Counted from the stretch's first letter, positions 22,750 through 33,599 are shown. The stretch is 64,000 bases of DNA from Bettongia penicillata ogilbyi (GCA_023548195.1 JAJHZJ010000694.1:930001-994000), one strand, 5' to 3'. The notes: generated by a model from the letters alone, not told the origin. Made by a program: numbers and translations.

Positions 22750-23754
22750 ATCAAAAACAAGTGTCGTTAAATAGGATCCTAGTCAGAAGTAAACGTAAAG
22801 AAAAAAAATCAATGAATCAAAGCGTGAAAGTGATTCTAAAAAACAAAAAAGCAGTGAAAGCAGTAGTGTTAGTCTTACCTTAGTGAAAGTAGCACAAAAC
22901 AGAAAACTCCTGACGTTGAAATCCCCAGTGTTCTCATAGAAAGAGATTCTCCTTCCAAGCAATAAACCCTTCCTCCTCCTTCTCCCTCTCATCTCTCATA
23001 CCAGCCACAATTTCTCAAAGTAAAGTACAGGTTAATTTATTTAATTTTCAGTTTATATTGTGTAATAATCATTGTTATTGTATTTCCGGTGCATTAGGGA
23101 CACAAAACTTACTTAAAATTATAAATAATTATTTGTATATGAATACGTTTGGAGATGTGGATCATCCAACTTTTACATTATTTCCTATTCGAAAATTTGC
23201 TTTGCTACACGAAAAAATCACATGATGAACAGAATCTCGGAACGAATTAAATGTGTACACTGAGGTTCTATTGTAGGTCATGATTACACCAATCTGTAAA
23301 ATGAAAGAGTTGGAATAAATCATTTCCCAAAGGTTCTTCTAGCTCCAAAATTTAATGGCTGGTTTTCAGAGATGTATGAAGAACGTAATATTAGGCATCA
23401 TGTTTTTGTCTTAAATGCTCTCATTTTTCTCATCTGTAAAATGGAGGAATTATATTTCGTCTACATCAAAAGATTGTGAAGAAAGCAATTGGTAATCATT
23501 AAGTGTTAGTGAAGTGTAATTCCTTCATGTAACTGCCCTTCTTATTCATTTTCACATTGCCATGGGAATAGGAATGGTGCTACAGGAGGGAGTGCTACAG
23601 TCCCTGCAAAATCCAGTGAGGTATCCTTGAAATCAGCAAACCTACATCACAAGCATCAAAAGAAAAACCGATGATTAAAATAACATGGGTGACTATCCAA
23701 ACAGAGCTGATCCTCAAGCTAAACACTCCAGAACAGAAAAGGAAGTCATTCATG

Positions 23755-23945
23755 TGAGGAATTGTGCGGTAGAAAGAACATGAGTTTTGGTGTCAGTGAG
23801 CCTGGGCTCAAAACCTAGTATTGCTACCTATTATCTGTGTGACCTTGTACAATTCATTTCAGTTCCTTATGTCTCTGTTTTGTCATCTACAAAACCAAAG
23901 GTTTGTATACAGGTTATTTTCAGCTCAAAATCTCATAATCCTATG
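23755..23945 (+). mobile_element. MIR
   Basis: Reads gcggtagaaagaacatgagt, then ttatctgtgtgaccttgtac, then tctcataatcctatgat. Confidence 0.7.
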
Positions 23946-24489
23946 ATGGGAAAGGGATTGGAGCAGGTTAGAAGAGAGGGGTTGAGAGTACCTCCTCAAT
24001 GGGAAAACAAGGCCCATTGTACTCCTGCCCTGTATCCTCCTTTTTAAAGCACCACTAAAGCTTTTTTTCTTTTATTATCTCTCTAAAGTGATATGGCTAC
24101 TACGTCTGAGAAAATGTCACCTGCAGACTCTGAGGTCCCTATTTCCACATTAGGAAGCAACATCCAGCAAAAATAACTCAGCTACTAAAGAATCTAGTGG
24201 AAAGGAAAGGGCTTCTCAATAGAGACCATTGTCTACTTCTCAGAGCAGGATACTTTACTTCTGCTATTTATTTTTTTCCCCTTTGCACTGAAGGTCAGCC
24301 TCCCCGGTGGTGGATGTCCCAACCTGTGGCCATGAGAAGGAAGATTTTTGGTAAACAGGCACTGAGCAGAGGATTGGCGATAGGGGGTGGGGTTGCAGTC
24401 AGAGAGGGAGCCAAGGGGACCAGTAAATGGAAACCAGCCAGGGGCAGATCTGAATTGCCTGTCCTTCCTTAAAGCAGCCCAAACACACT

Positions 24490-24567
24490 TTCCCCTGCCT
24501 CCTGACCACTCCCCTGGGCTGGTCATTCCTGAACTTTTATAAACAGCTTGCCTGTCCCCTGCAAGAC
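24490..24567 (+). promoter_or_regulatory. SOD3: SOD3 core promoter with TATA box
   Basis: The core motif TTTTATAAA (TATAAA at 24538-24543) lies about 130 nt before a good splice donor, in a stretch free of recognisable repeats. C-rich boxes sit just upstream (cctgaccactcccctggg, about 24501-24518). There is no CpG island, in keeping with a tissue-restricted gene. The role is inferred from position. Confidence 0.5.
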
Positions 24568-24669
24568 TCAGCCTAAATCCCAGACAGAGTTGTGAATCAC
24601 CCTTCATTACTTTGAAGAAACACTGGTACATAAGAGGAGAGAAAGAAACGCAAAAGAGCTAGAAAGAGA
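24568..24669 (+). other. SOD3: SOD3 noncoding first exon (predicted)
   Basis: Predicted from signals only. A TATAAA box at 24538-24543 places the start near 24565-24575. The exon would end before a consensus GTAAGT donor at 24670-24675. The intron (about 1.5 kb) ends at the acceptor ctgcttacag (AG at 26153-26154), so exon 2 starts at 26155 with 16 nt of 5'UTR before the ATG. Mammalian SOD3 genes have a noncoding exon 1 and the whole reading frame in the last exon, which fits. The exact start is inferred. Confidence 0.6.
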
Positions 24670-24728
24670 GTAAGTTGCAGATAATTTGTGTTTCCTTAAA
24701 CAGGACTTTATGAGAGAGATCTGTGTGG

Positions 24729-24768
<40 letters not shown>
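24729..24768. repeat. (GT)n microsatellite in SOD3 intron 1
   Basis: About 20 uninterrupted GT units begin 60 nt after the SOD3 exon 1 donor. The tract is long and pure enough to be length-polymorphic. Confidence 0.95.
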
Positions 24769-24770
<2 letters not shown>

Positions 24771-24869
24771 AATGGAGAGGAATGTGGGAGGGAGGCACCT
24801 TTTGACGTTCTGAGAAACAAGGTTGACTTAATTGCGGTCTAATTTCTGAAGACATTGGAAAAGGGAGAA

Positions 24870-25060
24870 TAGGGAGGCACATGGTTCGATGGAAAAGACA
24901 GCTGGCTCTGGAGTCAGGGAAATCAGGCTAAAATCCTAGCTCTGGCACTTCTACATGTGTGACCATTTAACCTTTTCTGGGACTCCGCTTTCCTATCTAT
25001 AAAATGAGACGGTTGGAATATGTGACTTCTAAGGTCTCTTATAGCTCTCAATCTATTGAG
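24870..25060 (+). mobile_element. MIR in SOD3 intron 1
   Basis: Reads gctggctctggagtcaggga, then acatgtgtgaccatttaacc and tctataaaatgagacggttg. Confidence 0.7.
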
Positions 25061-25299
25061 CCTATGAAAAGGTTGGCAGGAGAGGAGAAGCCAAGGGATG
25101 AAAGAGAGGTGGGTTTGACTTTGAATCACAAGGTTCAGAGAATATTTAATTTCTCTTTAAAAGGAAAATGTTGCACTATTAATAATGTCCTACTTGAGAG
25201 TTCATAGCATGGGTTTAAATGGACTGTTTGAACTGGGCTTTCACACTATGAGAGAGTGGGGAGACTGAGAAAAGGGAGGAATTGGACTTTCTATTCTTT

Positions 25300-26040
25300 C
25301 TCCTCATTGTCAACAACAAACATTTCTTGAACCCTTAGCATGGGGAAGACACCACTTAAGGCTCTGTGAGATTCAAAGTTGAAGTTTAGTTCCAGCCCTT
25401 GAGGCACTTAGAGTCTAGTCAAGGGTTGAGCATTCCTACTGATCTATACACAAAAGGGGATAATCACAACCCTAGGTTGTGGTCTTCAACTCAGAACCTT
25501 GATCTGATTTAATGGGAGTCAACCAATTCAATTCAAAGATAATTGATTCAGGCTTTCCTCTGAGCCAGGTACTGTGCTGGGCTCTGGAGTTACAAAATAG
25601 AACCAAAAAATTCCTGCCTTCAAGGAACTTAAATTTTACTTGGAGGAGAAACGGATGGAGGACTGGAGAGGGGAAGGGCATTAATAAAGATAAGAACAAA
25701 ATATATCATAAATAAACACAAATTCATAATGCGCAAAACACTGACAACTGGGGAATCAGCGGAGGTTTTTTGTAGGATGTAGCATTAGGTCTGAGACCCA
25801 AGAGATTCTAAGAGCTGAAGATGAGGGAGAACCTCCTCATTATGAGGAACAGTCTGTACAAAACCCTGAGGTATGAGAGATGGCAGGTCATGTGTGAACA
25901 TCCGGAACAGCTTGACTGAAACCTGGGGGTGTGTGTAGGATAGGAATAATGTGTCACTCTGGACAGATAGGTTGGAAGAGGTCTCTAGATAGCTTTTAGT
26001 GCCAAAAAAAGGAGTTTGTAACTGACAGATTAGACTACAT
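25300..26040 (+). mobile_element. MIR3-like units in SOD3 intron 1
   Basis: At least two worn units: tttcttgaacccttagcatg with agcccttgaggcacttagag near 25,390-25,420, and ccaggtactgtgctgggctc with cctgccttcaaggaacttaa near 25,570-25,640. The remainder to 26,040 is similar in style but not assigned. Confidence 0.5.
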
Positions 26041-26170
26041 AATCCCTAAGGTCCCTTCTACGGTGATATTCTATGGTTTTACTTCGTCATCTCCTTCCTC
26101 TCCACATGACTAGACCTCTCCCTTACCATTCTGTATTGGGGGATCTGCTTACAGGTTCCAAGCTATCCTC

Positions 26171-26914
26171 ATGATGCTTTCAGCCCTGAGTGCCACCATC
26201 ATCCTGGCCACTTGTGTGTCCTGTGCCTCAGTGGAGCTAGACGGGGAGGAGTCCAACTTGACAAGGGCAGAGCAGATCAATGACATCCAGAAAAAAGTCA
26301 GTGACCTCTGGTACAGGTTCGTATATGTGAAACCGGTCACCTCAGGCAGTGATGAAAACACTGTCTATGCCACCTGCCAGGTCAAGCCTTCTTCTACTCT
26401 GGAGGCAAATAAACCCCAAGTAACGGGGCAAGTTCTGTTTAAACAACTCTACCCAGAGGGGAAGATGAATGTCTTCTTTGATCTGGCTGGTTTTCCAACA
26501 GACTCAAGGAATGCCTCTGGCAGGGCTATTCACATCCACAAGTTTGGGGATCTCAGCAATGGCTGTGATGGAACCTCTGGTCACTATAACCCCCATGGGG
26601 TAGCCCACCCTCACCACCCAGGGGACTTTGGGAACTTCCCCGTGAAGGATGGCAAGATCAGAAGGTTCCGATACAATGTTTCAGCTTCTCTCTTTGGGCC
26701 CTACTCTGTCCTGGGCAGGGCCATTGTAGTTCACGAGCAAGAGGATGACCTTGGCAAAGGTGGCAACAAGGGGAGCCTGGAGCATGGCAATGCTGGGAAG
26801 CGTCTGGCCTGCTGCGTCATTGGCATCTGTGGGCCAGAGCTCTGGAAAAAGCAGGGCTTGGACAATGCTGAACAGAGAAAGAGGAGGAGGGAAAGTGAGG
26901 GCAAGAGTGCCTGA
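26171..26914 (+). CDS. SOD3: Extracellular superoxide dismutase [Cu-Zn]
   Basis: A secreted enzyme that converts superoxide to hydrogen peroxide and oxygen in the extracellular matrix. The 247-codon frame is uninterrupted and lies in one exon, as in other mammals (human protein 240 aa). Residues 1 to about 20 form a signal peptide. The Cu/Zn-SOD domain spans about 80-222. By alignment with human, copper ligands are H121, H123, H138 and H188; zinc ligands are H138 (bridging), H146, H149 and D152. The active-site Arg is R211 and the intrasubunit disulfide is C132-C214. All are present. The human N-glycosylation site is kept (N114-A-S), and two further sequons occur (N29-L-T, N169-V-S). The basic heparin-binding tail QRKRRRESE is kept, but the following Cys that links subunits in human (Cys219 mature) is Gly244. 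Two adjacent ATGs open the frame; the second (26174) has the better -3 base (A), so the protein may be 246 aa. Identity is certain by motif content. Confidence 0.97.
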   Translation: MMLSALSATIILATCVSCASVELDGEESNLTRAEQINDIQKKVSDLWYRFVYVKPVTSGSDENTVYATCQVKPSSTLEANKPQVTGQVLFKQLYPEGKMNVFFDLAGFPTDSRNASGRAIHIHKFGDLSNGCDGTSGHYNPHGVAHPHHPGDFGNFPVKDGKIRRFRYNVSASLFGPYSVLGRAIVVHEQEDDLGKGGNKGSLEHGNAGKRLACCVIGICGPELWKKQGLDNAEQRKRRRESEGKSA

Positions 26915-27115
26915 AGCAAGGATTTCTGCAGGCCTTTGGTCCATATCCTGGTCAAGTTAATCATCTCTGCCAAACACCCCCATCTGCTTAGATTGCTGAC
27001 ATGAGGCTCGGTCTTTAGCTGCACTTGTAAGAGGTGTTCCCATGGAGCTGCTTTGCTTTGGGAGAAATTCTACTTTCTGTGTGTCACGCAATAAAAGAGC
27101 TTCAATACAACATTG
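26915..27115 (+). other. SOD3: SOD3 3'UTR and polyadenylation site
   Basis: A short 3'UTR follows the TGA stop at 26912-26914. A canonical AATAAA occurs at 27090-27095, with likely cleavage about 15-25 nt later, followed by a T/G-rich stretch (gagggttttttaag, about 27127-27140). The length of about 200 nt is modest; a longer form was not ruled out. Confidence 0.75.
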
Positions 27116-27394
27116 TAACAGAGTTGGAGGGTTTTTTAAGTTACCCTAATTCCCACTTTCAGTGGGAGACAGGGAAGGTCCTTAGCAGACCCTCAGTAAC
27201 ATAATATTCCAAACAAAATTTCTCCTCTCCCAAGCAGTCACCCTCATTTTCTGAAACTTGAGTGGATTTCCCATATCATGTCATGGTCCAGTTAAGAACC
27301 CCCACTTGAAACTGCAAATAAGAGTAGGAGAGGGGAATAAGGTGGGAGTGGGATGCCCCCTGAGAGGCCATGGGGAATGGGCACCGGATGTGAA

Positions 27395-27650
27395 GGCAGA
27401 GGTGGTAGTTGTTTAGTTCTGTCCAGTTATTCCTGACCCCATTTGGGATTTTCTTGGCAAAGATACTGGAGAGATTTGCCATTTCCCTCTCCAACTCATT
27501 TTACAGATGAGGAAGCTGAGGCAAACAGGGTTAAGTGACTTGTCCAGGGTCACATCACAGCTAGTAGATGTCCAAGGCCAGATTTGAACTCATCTTCTTC
27601 ACTCCCAGCCCAGTCAGTGCTCTCTGCACAATGGCACCACATAGCAAATC
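27395..27650 (-). mobile_element. Marsupial tRNA-type SINE, inverted, just downstream of SOD3
   Basis: Reads tcctgaccccatttgggatt, then ggcaaagatactggagagat, then the core ggttaagtgacttgtccagg and a degraded head ending tctgcacaatggcaccac. It lies about 280 nt after the SOD3 polyadenylation site. Confidence 0.8.
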
Positions 27651-27659
27651 TGGGACAGA

Positions 27660-27850
27660 GGGCTTAGGGTCAAGTCCTGACAGACACATGATGTGATCTT
27701 GGACAAAATACTCAGTTTCAAATAAGCCTTTTACCTCTCTAGGCCTATTTTTTTTTCTAATTTGTAAAAATGAGAAATTTTTTTTTTTCTAATTTGTAAA
27801 AATCTTTGGATAAGATGACATCTAAGGCCTCTTTCAGTTCTAAATCCTAT
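27660..27850 (+). mobile_element. MIR with a small internal tandem duplication
   Basis: MIR core gatcttggacaaaatactca. The segment tttttttctaatttgtaaaa is present twice in tandem (about 27,752-27,771 and 27,784-27,803), a local slippage duplication. Confidence 0.6.
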
Positions 27851-27851
27851 T

Positions 27852-27976
27852 CCAGCCCTTGAATCAGGAAGACTCATCTTCATGAGTTCAAATCTGGCCT
27901 TAGACACTTACTAGCTGTGTGATCCTGGGAAAGTCACTTAACCCCACTGGCTCAAAAAATAAATAAGCAAACAAAT
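27852..27976 (+). mobile_element. Short SINE with A-rich end
   Basis: Runs from ccagcccttgaatcaggaag through tgtgtgatcctgggaaagtc to a tail of aaataaataagcaaac. A 10-bp perfect target-site duplication aaatcctatt occurs at 27,842-27,851 and 27,977-27,986. The head is 5'-truncated. Confidence 0.75.
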
Positions 27977-28763
27977 AAATCCTATTTCCTGGGCTACAAA
28001 ACCTCCCTGATCAATTGTTCCCTCTGGCCTCTGTGCAGCAGAGCTGTGTTATCAGACCCATTTCACAGATAGGTAAGCAGAGGCACAGGGAGATGAGCTA
28101 GCTGCATTAGTGCAGAGCCACATGGGAAACTACCAGAGTGGCGGGACAAGATGTCTCTATATAATGCCCAAGAAATAAAGGGGAATCAGAGACAAGAGAT
28201 GATGTAGGTTATTCATAAGACAACATTGCCCCTTACGTTATGCAGAAATAAGTACAAATGTAGGAAACCTAGGACCTAAGTGTGCACTCCTTTGGACTTG
28301 GGTTCTTTGTGGCGTTGCTTCGCATGTTGATTATACATGCAGAAGAACTGTCATCTTGCCAATATCCTTTGACTTTAATAAACAGAAATGCTGATAATGA
28401 CTATTTTCCTCGGGCAAGAACCATTTCCTGGGCTGTCCTCCACTGCTTAGTTTCAGAGTGCTCCAGTTCCTACAGACTTGGGAGCTGTGAGTCAAACTGA
28501 ACTCCAGCCAGCACCCAGTCCTCAGAGGTTATTTTTACCTCTGACTTGAACTTAACTTGTTATTTTAAAATGGTTCATTGAACTCAAACGGCAGTGGGAG
28601 AGGAAGGATCTTTGCCATGAAATTAATTTCCTTCCATCAGACAGCTCCCATTGGCTTGAACTGGAACTGCACCAGACTCTCCTTGGTCAGTGCTGCGGAC
28701 CGAGTCAGCGCTTGGATTAAAACTAGATGCTTTTTCAGTCTGGGGATGTCAAGGATGGTATGA

Positions 28764-28946
28764 CTGGGTCCCACCTTCACAATGGTCATAGAAAGGAGAG
28801 CACCAAAATGCTAGACGTACCCTGTCATTCCTTCCCTTTGCCTGAATTATCAATTCAACTTTATGTCTTCAAGAAGATTTTCATTCTCAGAGGTGATGAC
28901 AACGATGATGGCTAACATCTACAGAGAACTTGAAGATTTACAAAAT
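28764..28946 (+). repeat. Direct duplicate, copy 1
   Basis: Matches 31,482-31,665 in the same orientation: gtcattccttccctt, gtcttcaagaagatttt, and cagagg-gatgat. It includes the start of a MIR-type unit, but most of the match is upstream of it. Confidence 0.7.
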
Positions 28947-29140
28947 AGCATCTCATTTTTTCTCGACATTACCCTGCGTGGTTAGTGCTATTATTATTCA
29001 TGTTTTACAGGCAAGGAAACTGAGGCCAAGAGGAACTGTGACTCATCAACGCTCACACACCTAGGGATCCAGGCTATATCTGACCTTGGATCTCATCTCT
29101 CTGCCCCAAGGCCCAGGGCTTTATCCAATGCAACATTTGG
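28890..29140 (-). mobile_element. MIR-type SINE, inverted
   Basis: Reads acgatgatggctaacatcta, then ggcaaggaaactgaggccaa and ctttatccaatgcaac. Confidence 0.65.
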
Positions 29141-29224
29141 CTACCTGTGGAGGTCTAGGAATCCCGACTTCCAAGGCAACTTGGAGATGCTTGTGCAGAA
29201 GGTGGGGGAAGTGGAAGGGATAAA

Positions 29225-29470
29225 CAATTCTATAGCTCTGATTATGTGGCAGGCACTGTGTTAAGTGCTTAATACAAATGCGATCTCCTTTGAGCCTCAC
29301 AAAGCAACCCTGCAGGGTAGGATTATTATCCCCATTTTGCAGCTGAGGAAACTGAGGGAAACACAGGTTTCGTGACTTGCCCAGGGTCACACGGTATCTG
29401 AGGTTGGATTTGAACGTGGGTCTCCTTGTCAAAGGCCAAGCATTCTTGCTGCTTCTAGTGAGACAATCTG
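29225..29470 (-). mobile_element. MIR-type SINE, inverted
   Basis: Reads tgtggcaggcactgtgttaa, then ttttgcagctgaggaaactg, gtgacttgcccagggtcaca and ttggatttgaacgtgggtct. Well preserved. Confidence 0.8.
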
Positions 29471-29479
29471 CCCCAGTTG

Positions 29480-30100
29480 GGTATAACTGTGTCAAAAGAT
29501 GGCAACAGACTCTCTCCCAGAGATTCTGATCTCAGCTCCTATGGAGCCACTGAAAGATCCTGACCTCCTCTTTCCTAAGGAAGGGGCATTAAGGGGGGGA
29601 CATCAGGGGGGAAAAGTAGACTAGGGGAGCAGAGAGTGGCATGATACCATGCAGGGCCAGTGGAGAAGAAAGCACAGGGAAATTGGGAAACGTGTACCTT
29701 GTAGATTTGGATGTGTGGAACCCCAAATTCTGCTGCCCTACCCTACTTACAGCTTTGTTTTAACTTACAGACTTTTTCTGGAGATGGGAAGGGCAAGGGT
29801 TGGGGAAAAGGCTGCTTTTTTTATCTCCCCTTTCATTGTTCCCAACTCTTTTTTTTAACCACCTGGGACCCCTAGATAAAGAAGAGACACCCTAAGTACA
29901 TACCCACTTCAGCTTTTTCTTTGGATCTAAGAAGTGTTAGATAGCTGCTCCCTTTTCAATAGGAATAGTGGTGGTGGGCTGTATATATGTGCGTAGGGGT
30001 GGGGGGATGTGGGCAGGCAGCTGGGCTATGCTACTGAAAATGGCTGTGCATCACTAAGCCTGCCCATTAGATCCCATTTGGCCTTGGGAAGCTGTTTTTT
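29480..30100. other. Noncoding stretch, nothing recognised
   Basis: No gene, repeat signature or splice-flanked open frame visible. G-rich runs occur near 29,590 and 30,000. Confidence 0.5.
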
Positions 30101-30960
30101 TCTTCCTGTCTTCTCCCAGATACATTTTGTTCATCTAAGGATATTAGCCATTTTGGCTTTGCAGCCAGCTTGCTAATCAGCTTGTCTGTTTGACTCACAG
30201 GGTTTGCCTTTGTCACTGGGACTTAAACACACACTTGTTTTGATTTCTTTTTTGTAAAATTAGAAGCATTTGATGTAATGACTCTACCTAGACACAGCTG
30301 GTAAGTGAGAATAATGTTCAAGTTTGCACAGTTTAAACACAATGTAGACAATAATTAGAAAAGCTATCTTTAGATGCTTAGAATAAGCTTTTCTCTGAAT
30401 TGCAGTGAATTTTTCCTAGTGTGGCTTTTCAGTGCATATATACAGAAGTGCCTATATGCAGAAGAAAATAGGGAAAATCAGCTAGTGTTTTGGTCAACTT
30501 AAAAGGCGGAAAAGACTTCAGGAAATAAACCATCTGATTTTAGATCTGAAGCATTTCAACTGAATGCATAAAATCTTTACATTCTCCATATTTTTCATGC
30601 CTACCATATGATCAAATAATTTTAGGTGACAGATTGGAACTGATAAATTGCTACAATATGCTGGAAGTAATGCTCAGTCTGTGGTGAGGGTGGAGAGAGG
30701 GAATGACGCACACAATAAAGACAATTAATCATCTATACCAGGAAAATTACCCCATTTTTATTCCAGGTAACAAAAAATATAGTTATGATGCATGGTGATT
30801 AGAGAATCCAATAAAGCAAAGTCTGCAAATAAATAGAACTTCTTTTCTTTAAATAAAACAAAACAGCAGCCGATAAAAAAAGCCAATTGTTTTAAATTTA
30901 ATAGGTTATCATTGGTGTCTACTAAGATCCCAAAATATATCCCTGCATTCACACAGACTA
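30100..30960. promoter_or_regulatory. Repeat-free block between SOD3 and CCDC149
   Basis: About 850 nt with no recognisable transposon, lying between the two convergent genes. AT-rich, with short runs such as tttgcacagtttaaacaca. It has no open frame with protein character. It could hold regulatory DNA for either gene; no direct evidence. Confidence 0.25.
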
Positions 30961-31481
30961 GGGAAAGCCAAACTTTTCAGTATTCTGCAAACTGTCCTGT
31001 GCCTCATTTAGGAAAGAAGTGATAAGAAAAATAAGGCACCACATCTAAATCTATCATTTTAAATTGCTTTCATGCTGTACTAAGATTTTTTTCTTTTTTC
31101 TATTTTTTTTTTTGAATCAGCTGTAACATTGAGAGGGGGAACCTTCTCATTTTTTTCCTTCTCTCTCATTTCTAATTAGATTCACCACCACTGGTCTTAA
31201 TCCTCTCTCTGATCTTTGAAACTTTGTCCAGTGAGTCTTCGCTTTATAACTTGGTGACAGGAATGGCAAGCACCTGGAAATCTGCATGTACTTAAAAAAG
31301 TGTTGAGAGTTTGGGGATTCTCAAGATGTTGCTTCTGCCTTTTGGTTGGACTTGAACCTTCTAAATGGAACTGTTGCATGTTCAGGAATGGAAAAGAGGG
31401 TAGGAAAAGCTGACTGGGCAGGGCTCAGAAGCAAAGCAGAAATAAATCTTGCTCAAATAGCTCTCTCTCTGGAGGAGAGGT

Positions 31482-31665
31482 CTGGTACCTACCCTCACAA
31501 CAGTAACACAAAGTAAAGCAATAAAATGCCAAATGTATCCAGTCATTCCTTCCCTTTTCCTGATGTATCATTTCAGTATTAGGTCTTCAAGAAGATTTTT
31601 TAGTCCCAGAGGAGATGATGATGATGATGGCTAGCATTCAAAGAACAAGTTAAGGTTATCAAAAT
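31482..31665 (+). repeat. Direct duplicate, copy 2
   Basis: Second copy of 28,764-28,946, 2.7 kb away. About 70-75% identical by eye. Confidence 0.7.
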
Positions 31666-32737
31666 ATTGTAAGAAACATCAAAGAAAGAGACATCAGGTT
31701 AAAATCCCAGCAAGAAAAAGAATAAAGCCTGTTGGAGAGTCCAATTCAGTTAAGAGAGCTAACTAGCTGGCTTTGGATTGGTATGGGGAAGAAAATGACT
31801 ATCTCCCCAAAATGCACACACAGTGCCATCATTCCTACTTCCTTAATGATACTTGAAATTCTTTGAATAAGGGACAAAAACTTTCCCTTCCACTTGTAGG
31901 GAACACTGTATTTTATATTCATACTAAAGTGTAAATGATTGCTATCAGATTTTTTTCCCCAAGGACTTTGGAAAGTGTTCACTGGGCACCCGAGAAGTAG
32001 GAGAGAAAGGAAAAACAATGTCACTCCTTCACAATCTTGCCTAAGGCTAGCTCTGGGAAAAGGCATCTTATACTACTTGCCTGGGACTAAGCCGAACACC
32101 ACTGGGTGCCTCCTGGCTAGAGAAAGCCTCAGGGAATACTTGCTACAGGCAGGGAAGAATCTGGTGGGGAAGGAAGGATGGCATGGGAATGGGTCTCAGG
32201 GGGTGAGAAAAGCACCCCCTCCCTTTTTTTTTTTTTAAAGGAAAGGATCTATTTTCTCAGGCCTTAATTAAAGAACCACAAACTCTCATATATACTTGCA
32301 TGTAGAAATCAGTGCCTAAAGGTTGCCAGGTGCCGGGCTGTTACAGCAAAGGAACAGTTTTTATTATGAGAAATGTCATTTTCAGTTGCATCTCTACATG
32401 CATGCCCTGTTCTGCATTCTGACTGGACAGTGCTGGAAAGCCAGGAAGCAATCCCACATAGCCAGAGCATGCTGTCTGCCTGAAGTGGGCATGTGAGAAT
32501 GAAGACCAATACAGTGACATTTTTCTTAAAAACAAAACATCAATAACCAGGAAACTTGTGATAATTTGGTTTTTCATCCAAAAGTGATACATAAGGTGGA
32601 TACTTTTAGAACAAGGTTTAAAAGAGGAAAAAAAGCCCCACTGTAGGCAGGTTGGAACCTTCCTATTCACTGTCTAGGAACAAGAGAACCACGTTGGGGA
32701 TAGGTAAGGCAGATGGATACGTAATATTGTAATATCG

Positions 32738-32940
32738 TCATGTCAACGCACCCAATGGCAGCATGGCCCCAGTGTCGTCAAAGTCAGCATTGCACACAGC
32801 ATCCATCTTTAGCCAGTTCACCACTGGGGGCTTCTCATACTTGGGATTCCTCTTGGCTTCCCTGATCATGGTTCAATGTGCTGGAGTAGACTCTGTTTTC
32901 CAGGAGTTTATAAATAGACTGTAAAGATGTGCACCTGGCA
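32738..32940 (-). pseudogene. Unidentified coding-like fragment, probably a retrocopy or unused exon
   Basis: On the minus strand a 43-codon frame from ATG at 32869 to TGA at 32738 reads MIREAKRNPKYEKPPVVNWL and then KMDAVCNADFDDTGAMLPLG, ending ALT. Codon choice is strongly protein-like (many G/C third positions). Just upstream, in another frame, 32,935-32,875 reads SLQSIYKLLENRVYSSTLNH, which looks like the preceding part of the same protein; joining them needs a frameshift or splice. A minus-strand AATAAA lies near 32,360 and a T-run at 32,224-32,236 could be a retroposed A tail. I do not recognise the protein. An alternative terminal exon of CCDC149 is also possible. Confidence 0.4.
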
Positions 32941-33198
32941 GACTGTGTCAAAACTGGAGCTTGGGCTATGAGAAATTTTTCTTTTTATTATTATTTTATT
33001 AAATTTGGCTCTGCTTTCCTTCAGTGCCTTTAAAGTGCTACTTGGGAGAGCTAAACATTTGCAGGCAGTTAAGGCCGGGTCCAGCAGGAAAATTACCTCC
33101 GTGGCTGTTGGCCCATGCAGGCTTTGCAGCTGCAGAAGCAAATTCCCTCCCCAGGAAGTTGTGTGGATGGGGGCCCAGTGGGGTGAGGCAGAGGATGA

Positions 33199-33215
33199 GT
33201 GTGTGTGTGTGTGTG
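33199..33215. repeat. Short (GT)n tract
   Basis: About eight GT units followed by a G run. Confidence 0.85.
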
Positions 33216-33405
33216 GGGGGGTGTAGCTCTCCTCTCCAGCAGCAGTTTTATCCGATCATTGGCTCAGCAGGGGTTAGTAACCCCATGGGGCTGGCAGGAC
33301 TGAAGGCAGGGAGTCACTGGGCATACTCTTGCAGTATCTCTTTCCAGTCTCATGCCCCCACTGGGCTGGTGTCTTCTTACTAACCAATTAGCATTCCTCC
33401 CAAAA

Positions 33406-33427
33406 AACCAACCAACCAACCAACCAA
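33406..33427. repeat. Short (AACC)n tract
   Basis: Five AACC units after an A run. Confidence 0.85.
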
Positions 33428-33599
33428 TCTCTCATGGGCATAGATAAAAAAAATCTGGGGCTTAGCCCTGTCTCTAGTGTCACTGACCATAAATGTAAGG
33501 AGGGGAGGCACAATATAATAAAAGACTATCTTTTTAGTGTTTTAAATTTGATACAGCACATATCTTTCAATAATTCTGTGAATTAGGCTGCGTATTAGC

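Noticed and set aside
1..24500. Search for DHX15, the next gene on this side in human
   Set aside because: No helicase-motif exon was seen on either strand; it must lie outside the window.
26681..27024. Minus-strand and alternative-frame open frames over the SOD3 end
   Set aside because: Shadows of the SOD3 reading frame.
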